Shown: positions 1 through 10,571 of the stretch, piece by piece
Layout of the letters: every line of letters begins with the position of its first letter
Numbering within the stretch: the first letter of the stretch is position 1
From: Pseudomaricurvus sp. HS19
Lineage (GTDB): Bacteria; Pseudomonadota; Gammaproteobacteria; Pseudomonadales; Cellvibrionaceae
Direction: 5' to 3'
NCBI RefSeq assembly: GCF_009857815.1
Contig: NZ_WVVW01000001.1
Coordinates: 620,001-684,000, forward strand
Length of the DNA stretch: 64,000 bases
Made by a program: the position numbers and the translations under genes
Notes under the pieces: generated by a model
What the model saw: the letters and a program-made list of their open reading frames with translations, nothing else
The model's database searches: none
What the model was told of the DNA's origin: nothing

Positions 1-286
1 CGCCGTCCAGCAGCTGTGGCATCAGGCGGTTGATGAGCTCGCTGCCAACGGGAAAGGTCTCGATTACAAACGGCTTTTTATACTCCCCGGGCTGGTACAT
101 GGCGTAGTGGGCACGCCCGTCCTCGTGCCAGATCTTGAATTCGGCGCGCTGGCGGTAGTGGCTTACCGGCGAATCAAACACCTCAAGTTCGGGGGCGCCA
201 AAGGGGGCAAATTGTGCCTGCAGGCGCTCGCGCTTCTCCTGCAGCTGGTTGGCGTAGTTGTCCGGGAATACCTGATGGATGCTCAT
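1..286 (-). CDS. trmA: tRNA (uracil-5-)-methyltransferase TrmA, N-terminal part
   Basis: The gene runs off the left edge of the window, so only about the first 95 residues are visible. The start ATG is at 286, and the N-terminus begins MSIHQVFPDNYANQLQEKR. The stretch SPVSHYRQRAEFKIWHEDG followed by a SELINRLMP segment is characteristic of TrmA, which makes m5U54 in the T-loop of tRNAs from S-adenosylmethionine. The catalytic SAM-binding half and its nucleophilic Cys lie outside the window. The identification rests on recalled similarity to E. coli TrmA. Confidence 0.88.
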   Translation of the reverse strand, partial: MSIHQVFPDNYANQLQEKRERLQAQFAPFGAPELEVFDSPVSHYRQRAEFKIWHEDGRAHYAMYQPGEYKKPFVIETFPVGSELINRLMPQLLDG

Positions 287-470
287 GACCGGGGGCCTGT
301 CGGGAAAAAGGCGCAATTATAGGCGTCGCTGGCGGGCGGTGCCAGTTGGCAGGCGGATTCCGGAGTCGTGCGGGGCAAGTGTGCAAGGAGGTAGCCCGGC
401 GGGGGCGCGGGGGCCGGATCTTGTGAAAGCCTTCATGACGAGGTTGCTGGAGGAGACGCGGTAAGGGCGG

Positions 471-1952
471 TTACGCACAGGGCAGGGTGATCACAAAGCG
501 GGTGCCCCGGCCCGGTTCGGATTCCACCTCAATGGTGCCATCGTGGTGTTCGGTGACGATAAAGTAGGTCACCGACAGCCCCAGGCCGGTACCCTGGCCC
601 ACCTCCTTGGTGGTAAAGAATGGCTCGAAGATATGCCGTTTAACGCTGTCGGGCATGCCGGGGCCGTTGTCGCCTATCTCAATACGGACTGCGCCGGGAA
701 CCGCCCGGGTGCGCAGGGTCAGGGTCGGTGCGGCCTGTTGTTCACTGGCTGGCGCAGTGAAGGCCTGGCTGGCATTGCGCAAAAGGTTGAGTATCACCTG
801 CTGCATCTCGGCGGCTGAACACCTGACTTTCGGCGCCTGCGGGTCGTAATCCCTGACAATCTTCAATGTCTGTGAACCGTCGGCGGTCTTCAGGTCGAAT
901 GAATTCTTTGCCAGCTCCAGGCTGTGCTCCACCAGGTCAGCCACATCGGTCAGCTGGTGACTGCGGTGGTTGCTGCGGGAAAACTCCAGCATGTTGGTCA
1001 CGATGCGCGCAGAGCGATCACCCGCCTCGCGGATGGCCTCCAGGAAAGAGTAGATGCCGCGGGCCTCCAGATAACGCTCCACATCCTTGACCGAAATACC
1101 CAGCTCCTCAGCAGTGGTGCGGTTGCGTGGCAGGTCTTCACTGGTGCGGCGGTAGATGTTCTGCACACCGTGCACGATGGCGCTGAGTGGGTTATTGATT
1201 TCGTGGGCGATGCCGGCGGCCAGCTCACCGAGGGACATCATCTTCTCGTTCTGGATCATCATGTTTTCAATGCGTACCCGCATGGTGACATCGTCGATAC
1301 GAATCACCGCGCCGGTAATCTCCGCCGACAGCAGCGGGTAGATGGTGACGTCGCAATGCTGCGCGTGGCTGCCACTGCCCAGCTGGATGTTCTCCTGGGT
1401 TTGGGGCACACCACTGTCGATGGCCTCTGTCACCATGTCATTGCTGACCGGAATATCCCCGTACACCTCAAACAGCGGACGACCGAGGGCATCCTTGGGC
1501 GAGACCCCGGTCACTTGTGCGGCAGCGGTGTTCCAGTGGGTGATATTGCCCTGGCGGGTGACGCCGATCAGCACAGACGGCATAGAGTTGAGGATGCTGT
1601 TGAGATAATCCTGGGTTTCCCGCAGCAGCTCTTCGGTAATTTCGTGGCGGGCGATCTCTTCGTAGAGCTGGTTGTTAATCGTGCGCAGGCGGTTGGTGCG
1701 CTCTACCACACGCTGTTCCAGACTCTTCTGAGCGGTCTTGAGGTGTTCTTTCTTGAGCTTCTGCCGTTCCCGGCTGAGGTACATGCCGTAGAGAATCAGG
1801 CTCTGCAGGATAATCACCGGCCACAGCAATAACGCCTGCACCTGGGTGTTGTTAAGCCATTGCAGTCCGCTTGATTCTGCAGCCGTCGCTGCCAATGGCA
1901 GGCAGCTGGCAAGCAGCAGCAGAGCAGGGCGGGTGACGGGAGAATGGCGCAT
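471..1952 (-). CDS. PAS-domain sensor histidine kinase (NtrB/AtoS-like)
   Basis: A membrane-bound histidine kinase of about 493 residues. It begins with a hydrophobic, signal-peptide-like segment (residues 7-25), has a second membrane segment near 40-58 and a coiled region near 62-110. A PAS domain follows (about 112-225), then HisKA with the phosphoacceptor His at about 250 in GIAHEINNPLSAIVHG. The ATPase domain has an N-box (LNLLRNASQAF) and G-boxes (DNGPGMP, GTGLGLS). The reading frame is open 67 codons further upstream, but the ATG at 1952 places the hydrophobic segment at the N-terminus, so I prefer it; no start has a strong ribosome-binding site. No response-regulator gene is adjacent, so the partner and signal are unknown. 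Confidence 0.85.
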   Translation of the reverse strand: MRHSPVTRPALLLLASCLPLAATAAESSGLQWLNNTQVQALLLWPVIILQSLILYGMYLSRERQKLKKEHLKTAQKSLEQRVVERTNRLRTINNQLYEEIARHEITEELLRETQDYLNSILNSMPSVLIGVTRQGNITHWNTAAAQVTGVSPKDALGRPLFEVYGDIPVSNDMVTEAIDSGVPQTQENIQLGSGSHAQHCDVTIYPLLSAEITGAVIRIDDVTMRVRIENMMIQNEKMMSLGELAAGIAHEINNPLSAIVHGVQNIYRRTSEDLPRNRTTAEELGISVKDVERYLEARGIYSFLEAIREAGDRSARIVTNMLEFSRSNHRSHQLTDVADLVEHSLELAKNSFDLKTADGSQTLKIVRDYDPQAPKVRCSAAEMQQVILNLLRNASQAFTAPASEQQAAPTLTLRTRAVPGAVRIEIGDNGPGMPDSVKRHIFEPFFTTKEVGQGTGLGLSVTYFIVTEHHDGTIEVESEPGRGTRFVITLPCA

Positions 1953-2157
1953 GCATAGATTCTGGCAAAGTGGCAGTTGCAGGCCCATCAGCGGGCACTG
2001 GCTGGAAATGCTACACGATGCCGGGAGGCTTGCATAACCAGCCAGTAAGTGACTGATTTTCAGCCAAAAAATGTAATCGAGAGTTTCCTGGTGTGAGCAG
2101 GAGAAAGTGTTTGACAGGGCCCCTGATTTCGGTAGAATGCGCCTCTCTTGCAAAGCG

Positions 2158-2233
2158 GGGTGGATAGCTCAGCTGGGAGAGCATCGCCCTTACAAGGCGA
2201 GGGTCGGGGGTTCGATCCCCTCTCCACCCACCA
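2158..2233 (+). tRNA. tRNA-Val (anticodon TAC)
   Basis: A full cloverleaf: acceptor GGGTGGA pairs with TCCACCC, the D-loop has AGCTGGGAGAGC, the anticodon TAC sits in CCTTACAAG, the T-loop is GGTTCGATCCC, and the CCA is encoded (2231-2233). It lies 15 bp upstream of tRNA-Asp and both appear to share one transcript. Confidence 0.97.
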
Positions 2234-2248
2234 TTTTGCAAGTATCGC

Positions 2249-2325
2249 GGACCGGTAGTTCAGTTGGTTAGAATACCGGCCTGTCACGCCGGGGGTCGCG
2301 GGTTCGAGTCCCGTCCGGTCCGCCA
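2249..2325 (+). tRNA. tRNA-Asp (anticodon GTC)
   Basis: The acceptor GGACCGG pairs with CCGGTCC, the discriminator is G, and CCA is encoded at 2323-2325. The anticodon GTC sits in CCTGTCACG and the T-arm GGGTTCGAGTCCC is intact. It is second in the Val-Asp tRNA pair and is followed at once by a rho-independent terminator. Confidence 0.97.
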
Positions 2326-2331
2326 AAATTT

Positions 2332-2362
2332 AAAAAGCTGCCCTAAACCGGCAGCTTTTTTT
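2332..2362 (+). terminator. Rho-independent terminator of the Val-Asp tRNA operon
   Basis: An 11-bp stem AAAAAGCTGCC / GGCAGCTTTTT with a short loop continues into a T-run. It starts 6 bases after the tRNA-Asp CCA. The following 266 bases (2363-2628) contain no gene that I can support. Confidence 0.9.
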
Positions 2363-2628
2363 ATGCCTCGAAAAACCTCCCTCCTCAACACCTGACTGCT
2401 TACCTGTTGCCAGAGCGTTTGCGCAGGCAGTCTGATCTTGGATGCAAGTTACGGTGTGCAAAGCACGCAACTCTCTGCCGAGCTGTGGCAGCTTAAGGTA
2501 TGTGAGCGTGGTAACCGCCTGCTAGCCGTTGGATAGTTGCATTCGGTGCCAAAAGTGGCCTATCAAGGTGACATCGTTCAGTGTGGCTGCAAAGCTGTGT
2601 CTATACTCTTCGAAAACGGAGAAAGCAG

Positions 2629-2955
2629 ATGCTGAAAAAAGCACTTGCGGTAGCGGCAGGGAGTTTGCTTACCGCAGGAACCCTGGGGGCCGCAGAGCTG
2701 TACGGAAACCTCAGAGGCATTCCCCCCAACACCCAGATGTCAGTCAAATGCGGGCAGGCATCATTCAAGCCCTCCATTGATAAGAACGGCAATTATCGTG
2801 TTGCCGGTATTCCGCCCAATTCAACCTGCACCCTGGAGCTGGTGAACGCCGGCGCAAAATCCTCCCAGGTGTGGGTGCCGGTCAAATCCGGGCAGGTGGC
2901 CTTTAATGCCAGTATCCGCATAGCGGGCAGTAAAATACTGGTGCTCAAAGAGTAG
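2629..2955 (+). CDS. Small predicted secreted protein, unknown function
   Basis: A 108-residue protein with a clear Sec signal peptide: basic start MLKKALAVAAG, hydrophobic core, and a likely cleavage after ...TLGAA. The mature part holds a repeated pattern around IPPN (GNLRGIPPNTQMS and RVAGIPPNSTCTLEL) with two cysteines (about 41 and 66) that could form a disulfide; it reads like one small beta-rich domain. The start at 2629 is preceded by CGGAGAAAG; an in-frame start 48 bases upstream would bury the signal peptide. It is 9 bp upstream of a membrane-protein gene, so the two and the next gene probably form an operon. I do not recognise the family. Confidence 0.75.
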   Translation: MLKKALAVAAGSLLTAGTLGAAELYGNLRGIPPNTQMSVKCGQASFKPSIDKNGNYRVAGIPPNSTCTLELVNAGAKSSQVWVPVKSGQVAFNASIRIAGSKILVLKE

Positions 2956-2964
2956 GGACAGGCG

Positions 2965-4086
2965 ATGAATGACAAAGGGAAGGATTCCAATGTCGATTGG
3001 TTTGACCGGCTTTCCAAACTGACCATACCTGTAGCCGGTGCTCTACTGGTTGCCCTGGCAGCCTTCTTCGGGGATCAGTATCTGGGCGAGTTCTCCAGTC
3101 GCCAGGAAAATGCCCGGCTGATTACCCAGCTGCAAATACAGCGGGAGCAGGCGGAGATCGACCTGCGCAAAGATGTCTTCAACCAGGCGCTGGCGGCGTT
3201 GCTGGTGGAGGAGGGGCCGGAAGGACCCAACATCTCCAAACGCATGCTCAAGCTGGAACTGCTGGCACACAATTTTGGCGACTCACTGAATCTGGCTCCA
3301 ATCTTCTCGGAATTTAATCGCGACCTGGACCTGCTGGAGGTGGGGCCCAACAGCCTGCACGAAAGTTTACGGGTGGCGGACGCGCGCGAGCGCCTGCGCC
3401 GGCTGGCGCGCCGCCTCACCAGCAAACAGCTCTCGGATCTGGCACAGCATGGCGCGGAGTTTGATGTCATTATTCCGCTGCCCACCGGGGAGGATGCGGA
3501 GTTCACCCAGTACAACTGGCCGGAACAACTGGTATGCGATCGGGTCGGCAACCCGGCGGATTACGCTGACGATACGGTTGTGGAAGGTTGGGACTGCCTG
3601 AATTACGTGCGCAATCGTCGTAGCTACCAGAAACTGCCTGCGGTGTTCGAGGAGTACTTCGATAGGGAGTTGCGCTCAGTGGCGTTAAGACAGCACGCTG
3701 GCTCTTACTATTTTCTGTCTGTTACTGTCGATGACCTGAAACTGGATGATCAGTCTGTGCGAGTGTCCTTTGCCATTTGCGCGGACGCTAACGCCGACAC
3801 GGCTATCGAACATTGCAACACCAAAGCGCAAAAACGCAGCTTCCGGCTCGACACCTTTAACTTCCCCAAGATCGATAACACCCGCCTGGGAGACAGTCAG
3901 CGCTTTGCTATCGTGCTCGATAATATCGACAGCAAGAAAGACAGTCTCAATCCCAACCTGTTTCTGTCCGCCGTGGTTTTCCCGTCGGAGCGGGCCAGCC
4001 TGCGTGAGCCACCGAGCATGGAAGAGGCGGTTACGCTGCTGCATTCGGTACTGAAGTCACAGGAGGTCAAGGCAGACGATGATTAG
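2965..4086 (+). CDS. Predicted single-pass membrane protein, unknown function
   Basis: A 373-residue protein with one N-terminal transmembrane segment (about residues 16-34, LTIPVAGALLVALAAFFGD) after a short charged stretch. Next come an amphipathic, probably coiled region (about 40-70) and a large soluble part with no motif that I recognise. The segment around 240-345 looks beta-rich and may be a ligand-binding or structural domain. It is the middle gene of a three-gene set: 9 bp after the small secreted protein and overlapping the next gene by 8 bp. Family unknown. Confidence 0.75.
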   Translation: MNDKGKDSNVDWFDRLSKLTIPVAGALLVALAAFFGDQYLGEFSSRQENARLITQLQIQREQAEIDLRKDVFNQALAALLVEEGPEGPNISKRMLKLELLAHNFGDSLNLAPIFSEFNRDLDLLEVGPNSLHESLRVADARERLRRLARRLTSKQLSDLAQHGAEFDVIIPLPTGEDAEFTQYNWPEQLVCDRVGNPADYADDTVVEGWDCLNYVRNRRSYQKLPAVFEEYFDRELRSVALRQHAGSYYFLSVTVDDLKLDDQSVRVSFAICADANADTAIEHCNTKAQKRSFRLDTFNFPKIDNTRLGDSQRFAIVLDNIDSKKDSLNPNLFLSAVVFPSERASLREPPSMEEAVTLLHSVLKSQEVKADDD

Positions 4087-4606
4087 TGCTATCCGAATTA
4101 TCCGTTGCCCGGGTTGGGCACCATTGTTGTGGCCGCTGATACTGTGTGTGGCAATCCTGGCTTTTGATCTGCAGGCTCAAACGGAGGGTGAGGGGGCGTC
4201 ACTGAGCGCTGGAACCTGGGCAGGCGAATACGATCTTGCCGGTATTGACGATGTGCCGGTTACCCTTACCCTGAATGCCGGTGATGATGGACTGGAAGGC
4301 AATATTGAATTTGCGGGATCGAAAAGTTACGACGCGAACGTGGTTGTTGATGACTCAGGTTTGGTTAGCGTGACGTTTGGTAGAGGCGGCGACCGGCACC
4401 AATGCGAGTTACGCTTTGTGGGTGGTGAGCGGATGCGAGGGGATTGTGTGTCGGCTGGGTCAGACAAAGCCACCCTGAACCTGACAAGGGTAGAGGGAGG
4501 GAGTGTCTTGCCGGATAAGCCTGTGGCGGTGAGCGCTGGCATTGAGTCGAAGGATGGCGAATCGCCGTCAGGCACAGAGGCGGAGACGGCGCAAACGAGC
4601 CCGTAA
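4079..4606 (+). CDS. Predicted exported protein, unknown function
   Basis: A 175-residue protein whose N-terminus carries a hydrophobic segment (about residues 10-32, ending in FDLQAQ), consistent with a signal peptide or anchor. The next ~100 residues are beta-prone (repeated Gly, Val, Thr), with cysteines at about residues 103 and 120. The C-terminal ~35 residues are low-complexity and acidic (Glu, Ser, Thr), probably disordered. It overlaps the preceding membrane-protein gene by 8 bp, which suggests translational coupling. It is the last gene before a terminator. I cannot assign a function. Confidence 0.65.
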   Translation: MISAIRIIRCPGWAPLLWPLILCVAILAFDLQAQTEGEGASLSAGTWAGEYDLAGIDDVPVTLTLNAGDDGLEGNIEFAGSKSYDANVVVDDSGLVSVTFGRGGDRHQCELRFVGGERMRGDCVSAGSDKATLNLTRVEGGSVLPDKPVAVSAGIESKDGESPSGTEAETAQTSP

Positions 4607-4653
4607 TACGGATAACAAAGAGAGGGCGCAGGTGCTATTCAGCAGTATCAGGG

Positions 4654-4690
4654 CAGGGGCGTCAGCGGTTGGCCGGCGCCCCTGTTTTTT
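4654..4690 (+). terminator. Rho-independent terminator of the three-gene operon 2629-4606
   Basis: An 8-bp GC-rich stem CAGGGGCG / CGCCCCTG is followed by six T (4685-4690). It lies 48 bp after the stop at 4606 and just before the convergent oxidoreductase gene. Confidence 0.85.
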
Positions 4691-4698
4691 GATCATAC

Positions 4699-5829
4699 TT
4701 ATTTGGGGGAAACCGCTTCCCCGCCTTCCAATGTCATAAGCAGCTCTTTACTGAACACCTGCAGTTTGTCCAGCTCGCCATTGCGTACCAGCTGTGGCCA
4801 GTCCGCATTGGCGATCAGCGCACGGCCAACCGCAATCAGGTCAAACTCCTGATTTTCCATACGGTCGTAGAGCTGGTTCAGGCTGTTGTCGGGTTTGGCA
4901 TCTTCGAAGCCGTTATCTTCCACCAGAAAATCCCGGTCAAGGCCAACGCTGCCGACGGCGATTGCCGGCTTGCCGGTGAGTTTTTGGGTCCAGCCGGCCA
5001 GGTTCAGTGGGCTGCCGTCAAATTCCGGTTCCCAGAAGCGGCGCACGGAGCAGTGGAAAATATCGACCCCGACATCCACCAGCGGTGCCAGGAATTCCCC
5101 CAGTTGCTCCGGCGTCTCTACCAGCTTCGCACCGTACTCCTGCTGTTTGAATTGCGAGTAGCGGAAAATAATGGGGTACTCCTCTCCAACCGCTGCACGC
5201 ACCGCCTTGATCAGCTCAATGGCAAAACGGGAGCGTTGCTGCAGGTCACCACCATAGCCGTCCTTACGGGTGTTGGTCTTGTCCCAGAAAAACTGGTCGA
5301 TCAGGTAGCCGTGGGCGCCGTGGATCTCGATGGCGTCCATGCCGATGGCTTTGGCGTCGGCGGCGGCACGGGCGAAGGCGGCGATGACGTCATCAATGTC
5401 CTGTTGAGTCATGGTATGACCACTGACCACGCCAGGCATATTGATGCCCGAAGGTCCGTGGCCGGGAGTCGCTCCGCCGGGCTCCACGCCAGCTTCACGC
5501 ACAGCGCCCACGTGCCAGAGCTGTGGGGCAATCTTGCCACCTTCGGCGTGGACGGCTTCAACCACCTTGCGCCATCCGGCCAGGGCTTCGTCGCCGTAGA
5601 AGTTGGGCACATGGGGGAAGCCGTGAGCGGCAATATGATCCACGCAGGTCCCTTCGGTAATAATCAGGCCCACACCACCGGCAGCCCGGCGGCGGTAGTA
5701 TTCAACCACACGCTCATTGGGGACGTTGCCGGGACTGGCGCTGCGGGTCATGGGGGCCATCACTATGCGATTGGGCAGGTCCAGTTTTTCGGAATGGAAG
5801 GGCTGAAAGAGAACTTCTGCGGATGACAT
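4699..5829 (-). CDS. Old yellow enzyme-family NADH:flavin oxidoreductase
   Basis: A 376-residue FMN-dependent ene-reductase of the OYE/NemA family, which reduces activated C=C bonds or nitro groups with NAD(P)H. Family marks are LPNRIVMAPMTRS near the start, GLIITEGT, the substrate/FMN motif IEIHGAHGYLIDQF, and DGYGGDLQQRSRF. I chose the ATG at 5829 because AGGAG lies six bases upstream; an ATG two codons earlier abuts the AGGAG. It lies downstream of a DUF1330 gene and a MarR regulator gene on the same strand, an arrangement often seen for electrophile-responsive OYE genes. Physiological substrate unknown. Confidence 0.92.
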   Translation of the reverse strand: MSSAEVLFQPFHSEKLDLPNRIVMAPMTRSASPGNVPNERVVEYYRRRAAGGVGLIITEGTCVDHIAAHGFPHVPNFYGDEALAGWRKVVEAVHAEGGKIAPQLWHVGAVREAGVEPGGATPGHGPSGINMPGVVSGHTMTQQDIDDVIAAFARAAADAKAIGMDAIEIHGAHGYLIDQFFWDKTNTRKDGYGGDLQQRSRFAIELIKAVRAAVGEEYPIIFRYSQFKQQEYGAKLVETPEQLGEFLAPLVDVGVDIFHCSVRRFWEPEFDGSPLNLAGWTQKLTGKPAIAVGSVGLDRDFLVEDNGFEDAKPDNSLNQLYDRMENQEFDLIAVGRALIANADWPQLVRNGELDKLQVFSKELLMTLEGGEAVSPK

Positions 5830-5887
5830 GCGCATCTCCTGTGGTGTCGCTCATCAATAGATCAAATCAAGTGGTGTTGGGGCGGGC

Positions 5888-6178
5888 TCAGAGACCTTCT
5901 ACCAGAAACGCCCGGTGGCGAGCTGCCTGCAAGCGTTTGGGCAGAGCCTTCTGGTAGTCCTCGCTGAAGTACCACTGGCGGGCCTCTTCCATGGTGGGAA
6001 ATTCCAGCATGATCACACCATCAGGCGCTTCGCCCTCCAGCGCCTGAACTTCGCCGTAGACCACTTTTGGTGCGGGTTTTACCGCAGTTGTCATCTGCCG
6101 GGTGAGGGTCTGGTACTCCTTCATGGACTCAGGGTCGCGCAGCGGTTCTTCGCGAGTAACGATGATGTAGGCGGGCAT
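5888..6178 (-). CDS. DUF1330 family protein
   Basis: A 96-residue protein with the dimeric alpha/beta-barrel layout of DUF1330: MPAYIIVTREEPLRDPE, a central GVIMLEFPTMEEARQWYFS motif, and a terminal ARHRAFLVEGL. The start at 6178 has GAGGGA six bases upstream; an in-frame start 36 codons earlier lacks one. DUF1330 proteins have no firmly established reaction. It sits between the MarR regulator and the old yellow enzyme genes on the same strand and may share their transcript. Confidence 0.85.
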   Translation of the reverse strand: MPAYIIVTREEPLRDPESMKEYQTLTRQMTTAVKPAPKVVYGEVQALEGEAPDGVIMLEFPTMEEARQWYFSEDYQKALPKRLQAARHRAFLVEGL

Positions 6179-6354
6179 TGGTATTTCCCTCTTTTTATAG
6201 TTTTCTGGTTGGTGTCTGGCGGGGATGGCCCCGGTTTGATTGCCTGGCGGGAATTTTAGGAAATGCTCCTGTCCGGGGACAAGCATGAAGTATTTAGCCC
6301 CCTAAGTATCCCGGTCGCAGGCTGGAGTGGGTAAGGCACGCTGCCTTTACTTCC

Positions 6355-6864
6355 TCAGGGCTTGAAGTAGCGGTCAAGCTCGTTATGCAGCTCTCCCATT
6401 ATCCTGCCAAGGGCCTGCTGATCCTCTTCGGACAGGTTGCGGAAGCAGCGTACGAAGGCCGCCTGGGTATTGATGCCGCGGTCCACGGCGTTGACGATGT
6501 CGCTGCCTGCATGGGTCAGCTCAAGTACGAACGCGCGGCGATCGCTGCGGCTGGGGAGGCGTTGCAGAAAACCTCGTTCTGTGAGCTTGCGTATACGGGT
6601 TGAAAGTACCGCATTAGAGACGTTGAGGCGCTGTGCCAGGTCGGTGGCGCGCTGTTCGGTGGCGCCTTCGGACTGCAGTACCCCCAACAGGTGGAAGTCG
6701 GCGATGCTGATGTCGTGTTGGCGACAGATTCTCTCGAGGTCGGTGGTCAGCAGATGCCCAACCTTGAAGGTGTGCCAGATCGCGGGGAAATAACTGACAT
6801 CAAAGTTGTGCTCGGCATAGTAGGCAGTGGCAGCCTGTTGCTGATCAACGGGTTTCCTGGGCAT
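6355..6864 (-). CDS. MarR-family transcriptional regulator
   Basis: About 170 residues with a winged helix-turn-helix: helices in ADFHLLGVLQSEGATEQRATDLAQRLNVSN, recognition helix SNAVLSTRIRKLTERGF, and wing LPSRSDRRAFVLELT with the conserved D-R-R. MarR proteins are dimeric repressors relieved by small phenolic or oxidised ligands. The frame is open to 7008, but the upstream sequence is not MarR-like; starts at 6888 or 6864 are both plausible and neither has a strong ribosome-binding site. It lies upstream of the DUF1330 and oxidoreductase genes, which it probably regulates. Confidence 0.85.
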   Translation of the reverse strand: MPRKPVDQQQAATAYYAEHNFDVSYFPAIWHTFKVGHLLTTDLERICRQHDISIADFHLLGVLQSEGATEQRATDLAQRLNVSNAVLSTRIRKLTERGFLQRLPSRSDRRAFVLELTHAGSDIVNAVDRGINTQAAFVRCFRNLSEEDQQALGRIMGELHNELDRYFKP

Positions 6865-7057
6865 GGGTGGAACCTGAATCCGGGCCATTACTGGCTGGCG
6901 GGCACCACCTGGTGGGAAATGCCCGACAGCGTTTGCCCCATGATACTGAACTCCCGCTCGCTCTCCAAAGCGCTTTATCACGCTCCGGCCAGAGGCTGGA
7001 GCACACATGGAGAGGAAACTTCACGCTTGTGACAAACAGGCAAGTTTCCGGGCTGAC

Positions 7058-7543
7058 TCAGATGATTTGCAGCAAATCAGTCTGCAGTTTCTGAAATTGT
7101 TTGGTCTTCTCCATGCTTTCACACCAGTGTGCAAAGTAATTGCGTAAGTCGTTGCTGTTACCAGTGCCGGCTATGCTGCTTTTCAGTGAGAGGTAGCCAT
7201 ATTGGCCGTGAAAATGTCCGATGGTGTTGAGCATGAAATTCTTGGCTTGCTCAAACTCTGCAGCACTGCGCTGTAAGGGCAGTGCTGTCAACTGCTCCGC
7301 GTAGCTATTGCTGTCGTTCTTTGGTGGACTTTCTGTGGAGCCGGGGGCGGCAGTGATGTAGCCGCTGTCTTGCAGCTGCACGAGCAGTTCCGCAGCGGAT
7401 GCTCCCCCCAGGGTCTGGGCAAGCTGCGTTGAATCAATGGTTCCGTTGCAGAGGATAAGTGCGCGGCGTTGTTTTGGGGTCAGTTGTCCCGAAGGGCGAG
7501 CGATCTCTTCGCGGCCCTTATCCGTTTTCAAATAGGTAGTCAT
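7058..7543 (-). CDS. Hypothetical protein with possible N-terminal winged-helix
   Basis: A 161-residue soluble protein. Residues 1-70 have helices and a turn that resemble a winged helix (TPKQRRALILCNG, TQLAQTLGGASAAELLVQL, LQDSGYI); similar segments occur in regulators with a stand-alone N-terminal HTH. A polar linker (about 68-82) leads to a mostly helical C-terminal half with no recognised motif. The start at 7543 is preceded by GGATCAGG. It is divergent from katG, with 351 bp between. Function unknown; a DNA- or partner-binding role is inference from the fold pattern. Confidence 0.6.
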   Translation of the reverse strand: MTTYLKTDKGREEIARPSGQLTPKQRRALILCNGTIDSTQLAQTLGGASAAELLVQLQDSGYITAAPGSTESPPKNDSNSYAEQLTALPLQRSAAEFEQAKNFMLNTIGHFHGQYGYLSLKSSIAGTGNSNDLRNYFAHWCESMEKTKQFQKLQTDLLQII

Positions 7544-10051
<2,508 letters not shown>

Positions 10052-10055
10052 TGAA

Positions 10056-10085
10056 CGCCATAGCCATCGTCTGGTGGCTATGGCG
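10056..10085 (+). terminator. Hairpin after katG, possible terminator
   Basis: An 11-bp perfect stem CGCCATAGCCA / TGGCTATGGCG starts 4 bases after the katG stop. There is no T-run, so it may be rho-assisted or only an mRNA-stabilising hairpin. Confidence 0.45.
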
Positions 10086-10104
10086 TCGGATAAATCCCAC
10101 TACC

Positions 10105-10234
10105 GTCATCGCGAGCGGAGCGTGGCGATCCATGTGTGGCTCGGGTTATCCAGTGTGGTGCCAGACATGGGTTGCTTCGTGGCTTAAGGCCCCTACTTTT
10201 GGCGCTGAAAAACGCTCCTCGCAACGACGGGGTA
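10105..10234 (+). repeat. Dispersed intergenic repeat, copy 1
   Basis: About 130 bp that is nearly identical to the copy at 10286-10414. It opens with GTCATCGCGAGCGGAGCG and ends CTCGCAACGACGG; the ends are imperfect inverted repeats. Internal segments (GTGGCGATCC and GGGTTGCTTCG) also pair imperfectly, so the unit can fold as a long hairpin. This design is shared with a class of dispersed palindromic elements common in proteobacterial intergenic DNA. It encodes no protein. Confidence 0.8.
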
Positions 10235-10285
10235 GGGGTGGAGATCAGCCCAACGATCTCCAGCCGGCTGAAGCTGAACACCATT

Positions 10286-10414
10286 GTCATCGCGAGCGAA
10301 GCGTGGCGATCCAGGTCTGGCACGGGTTGGCCGATGTGGTGCCGGACATGGGTTGCTTCGTGGCTTAAGGCCCCTACTTTTGGCGCTGAAAAACGCTCCT
10401 CGCAACGACGGGGT
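10286..10414 (+). repeat. Dispersed intergenic repeat, copy 2
   Basis: The second copy of the ~130-bp element, in direct orientation 181 bp from the first (start to start). Only a few positions differ, mostly in the middle segment; the last ~75 bases are almost identical. The spacer between the copies is unrelated. The whole stretch 10052-10571 contains only these repeats and the hairpin after katG. Confidence 0.8.
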
Positions 10415-10571
10415 AAGGATTGTTGTCCCGGTGGTCACATTTTTGGCGCCAGGGCGGTATTGTCAGGCGGTTAAAACAACTAGAATCATTGCCCATAACT
10501 ATTGGCGTAATCGGCCGGATAGCCGCACCTGTGGACGGTAGCCGGGTTTGGCCAGCGGAGAGTAATCGGGC

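Noticed and set aside
924-1832. A 302-residue plus-strand frame opposite the histidine kinase
   Set aside because: The minus-strand frame has PAS, HisKA and ATPase motifs; the plus-strand one has none.
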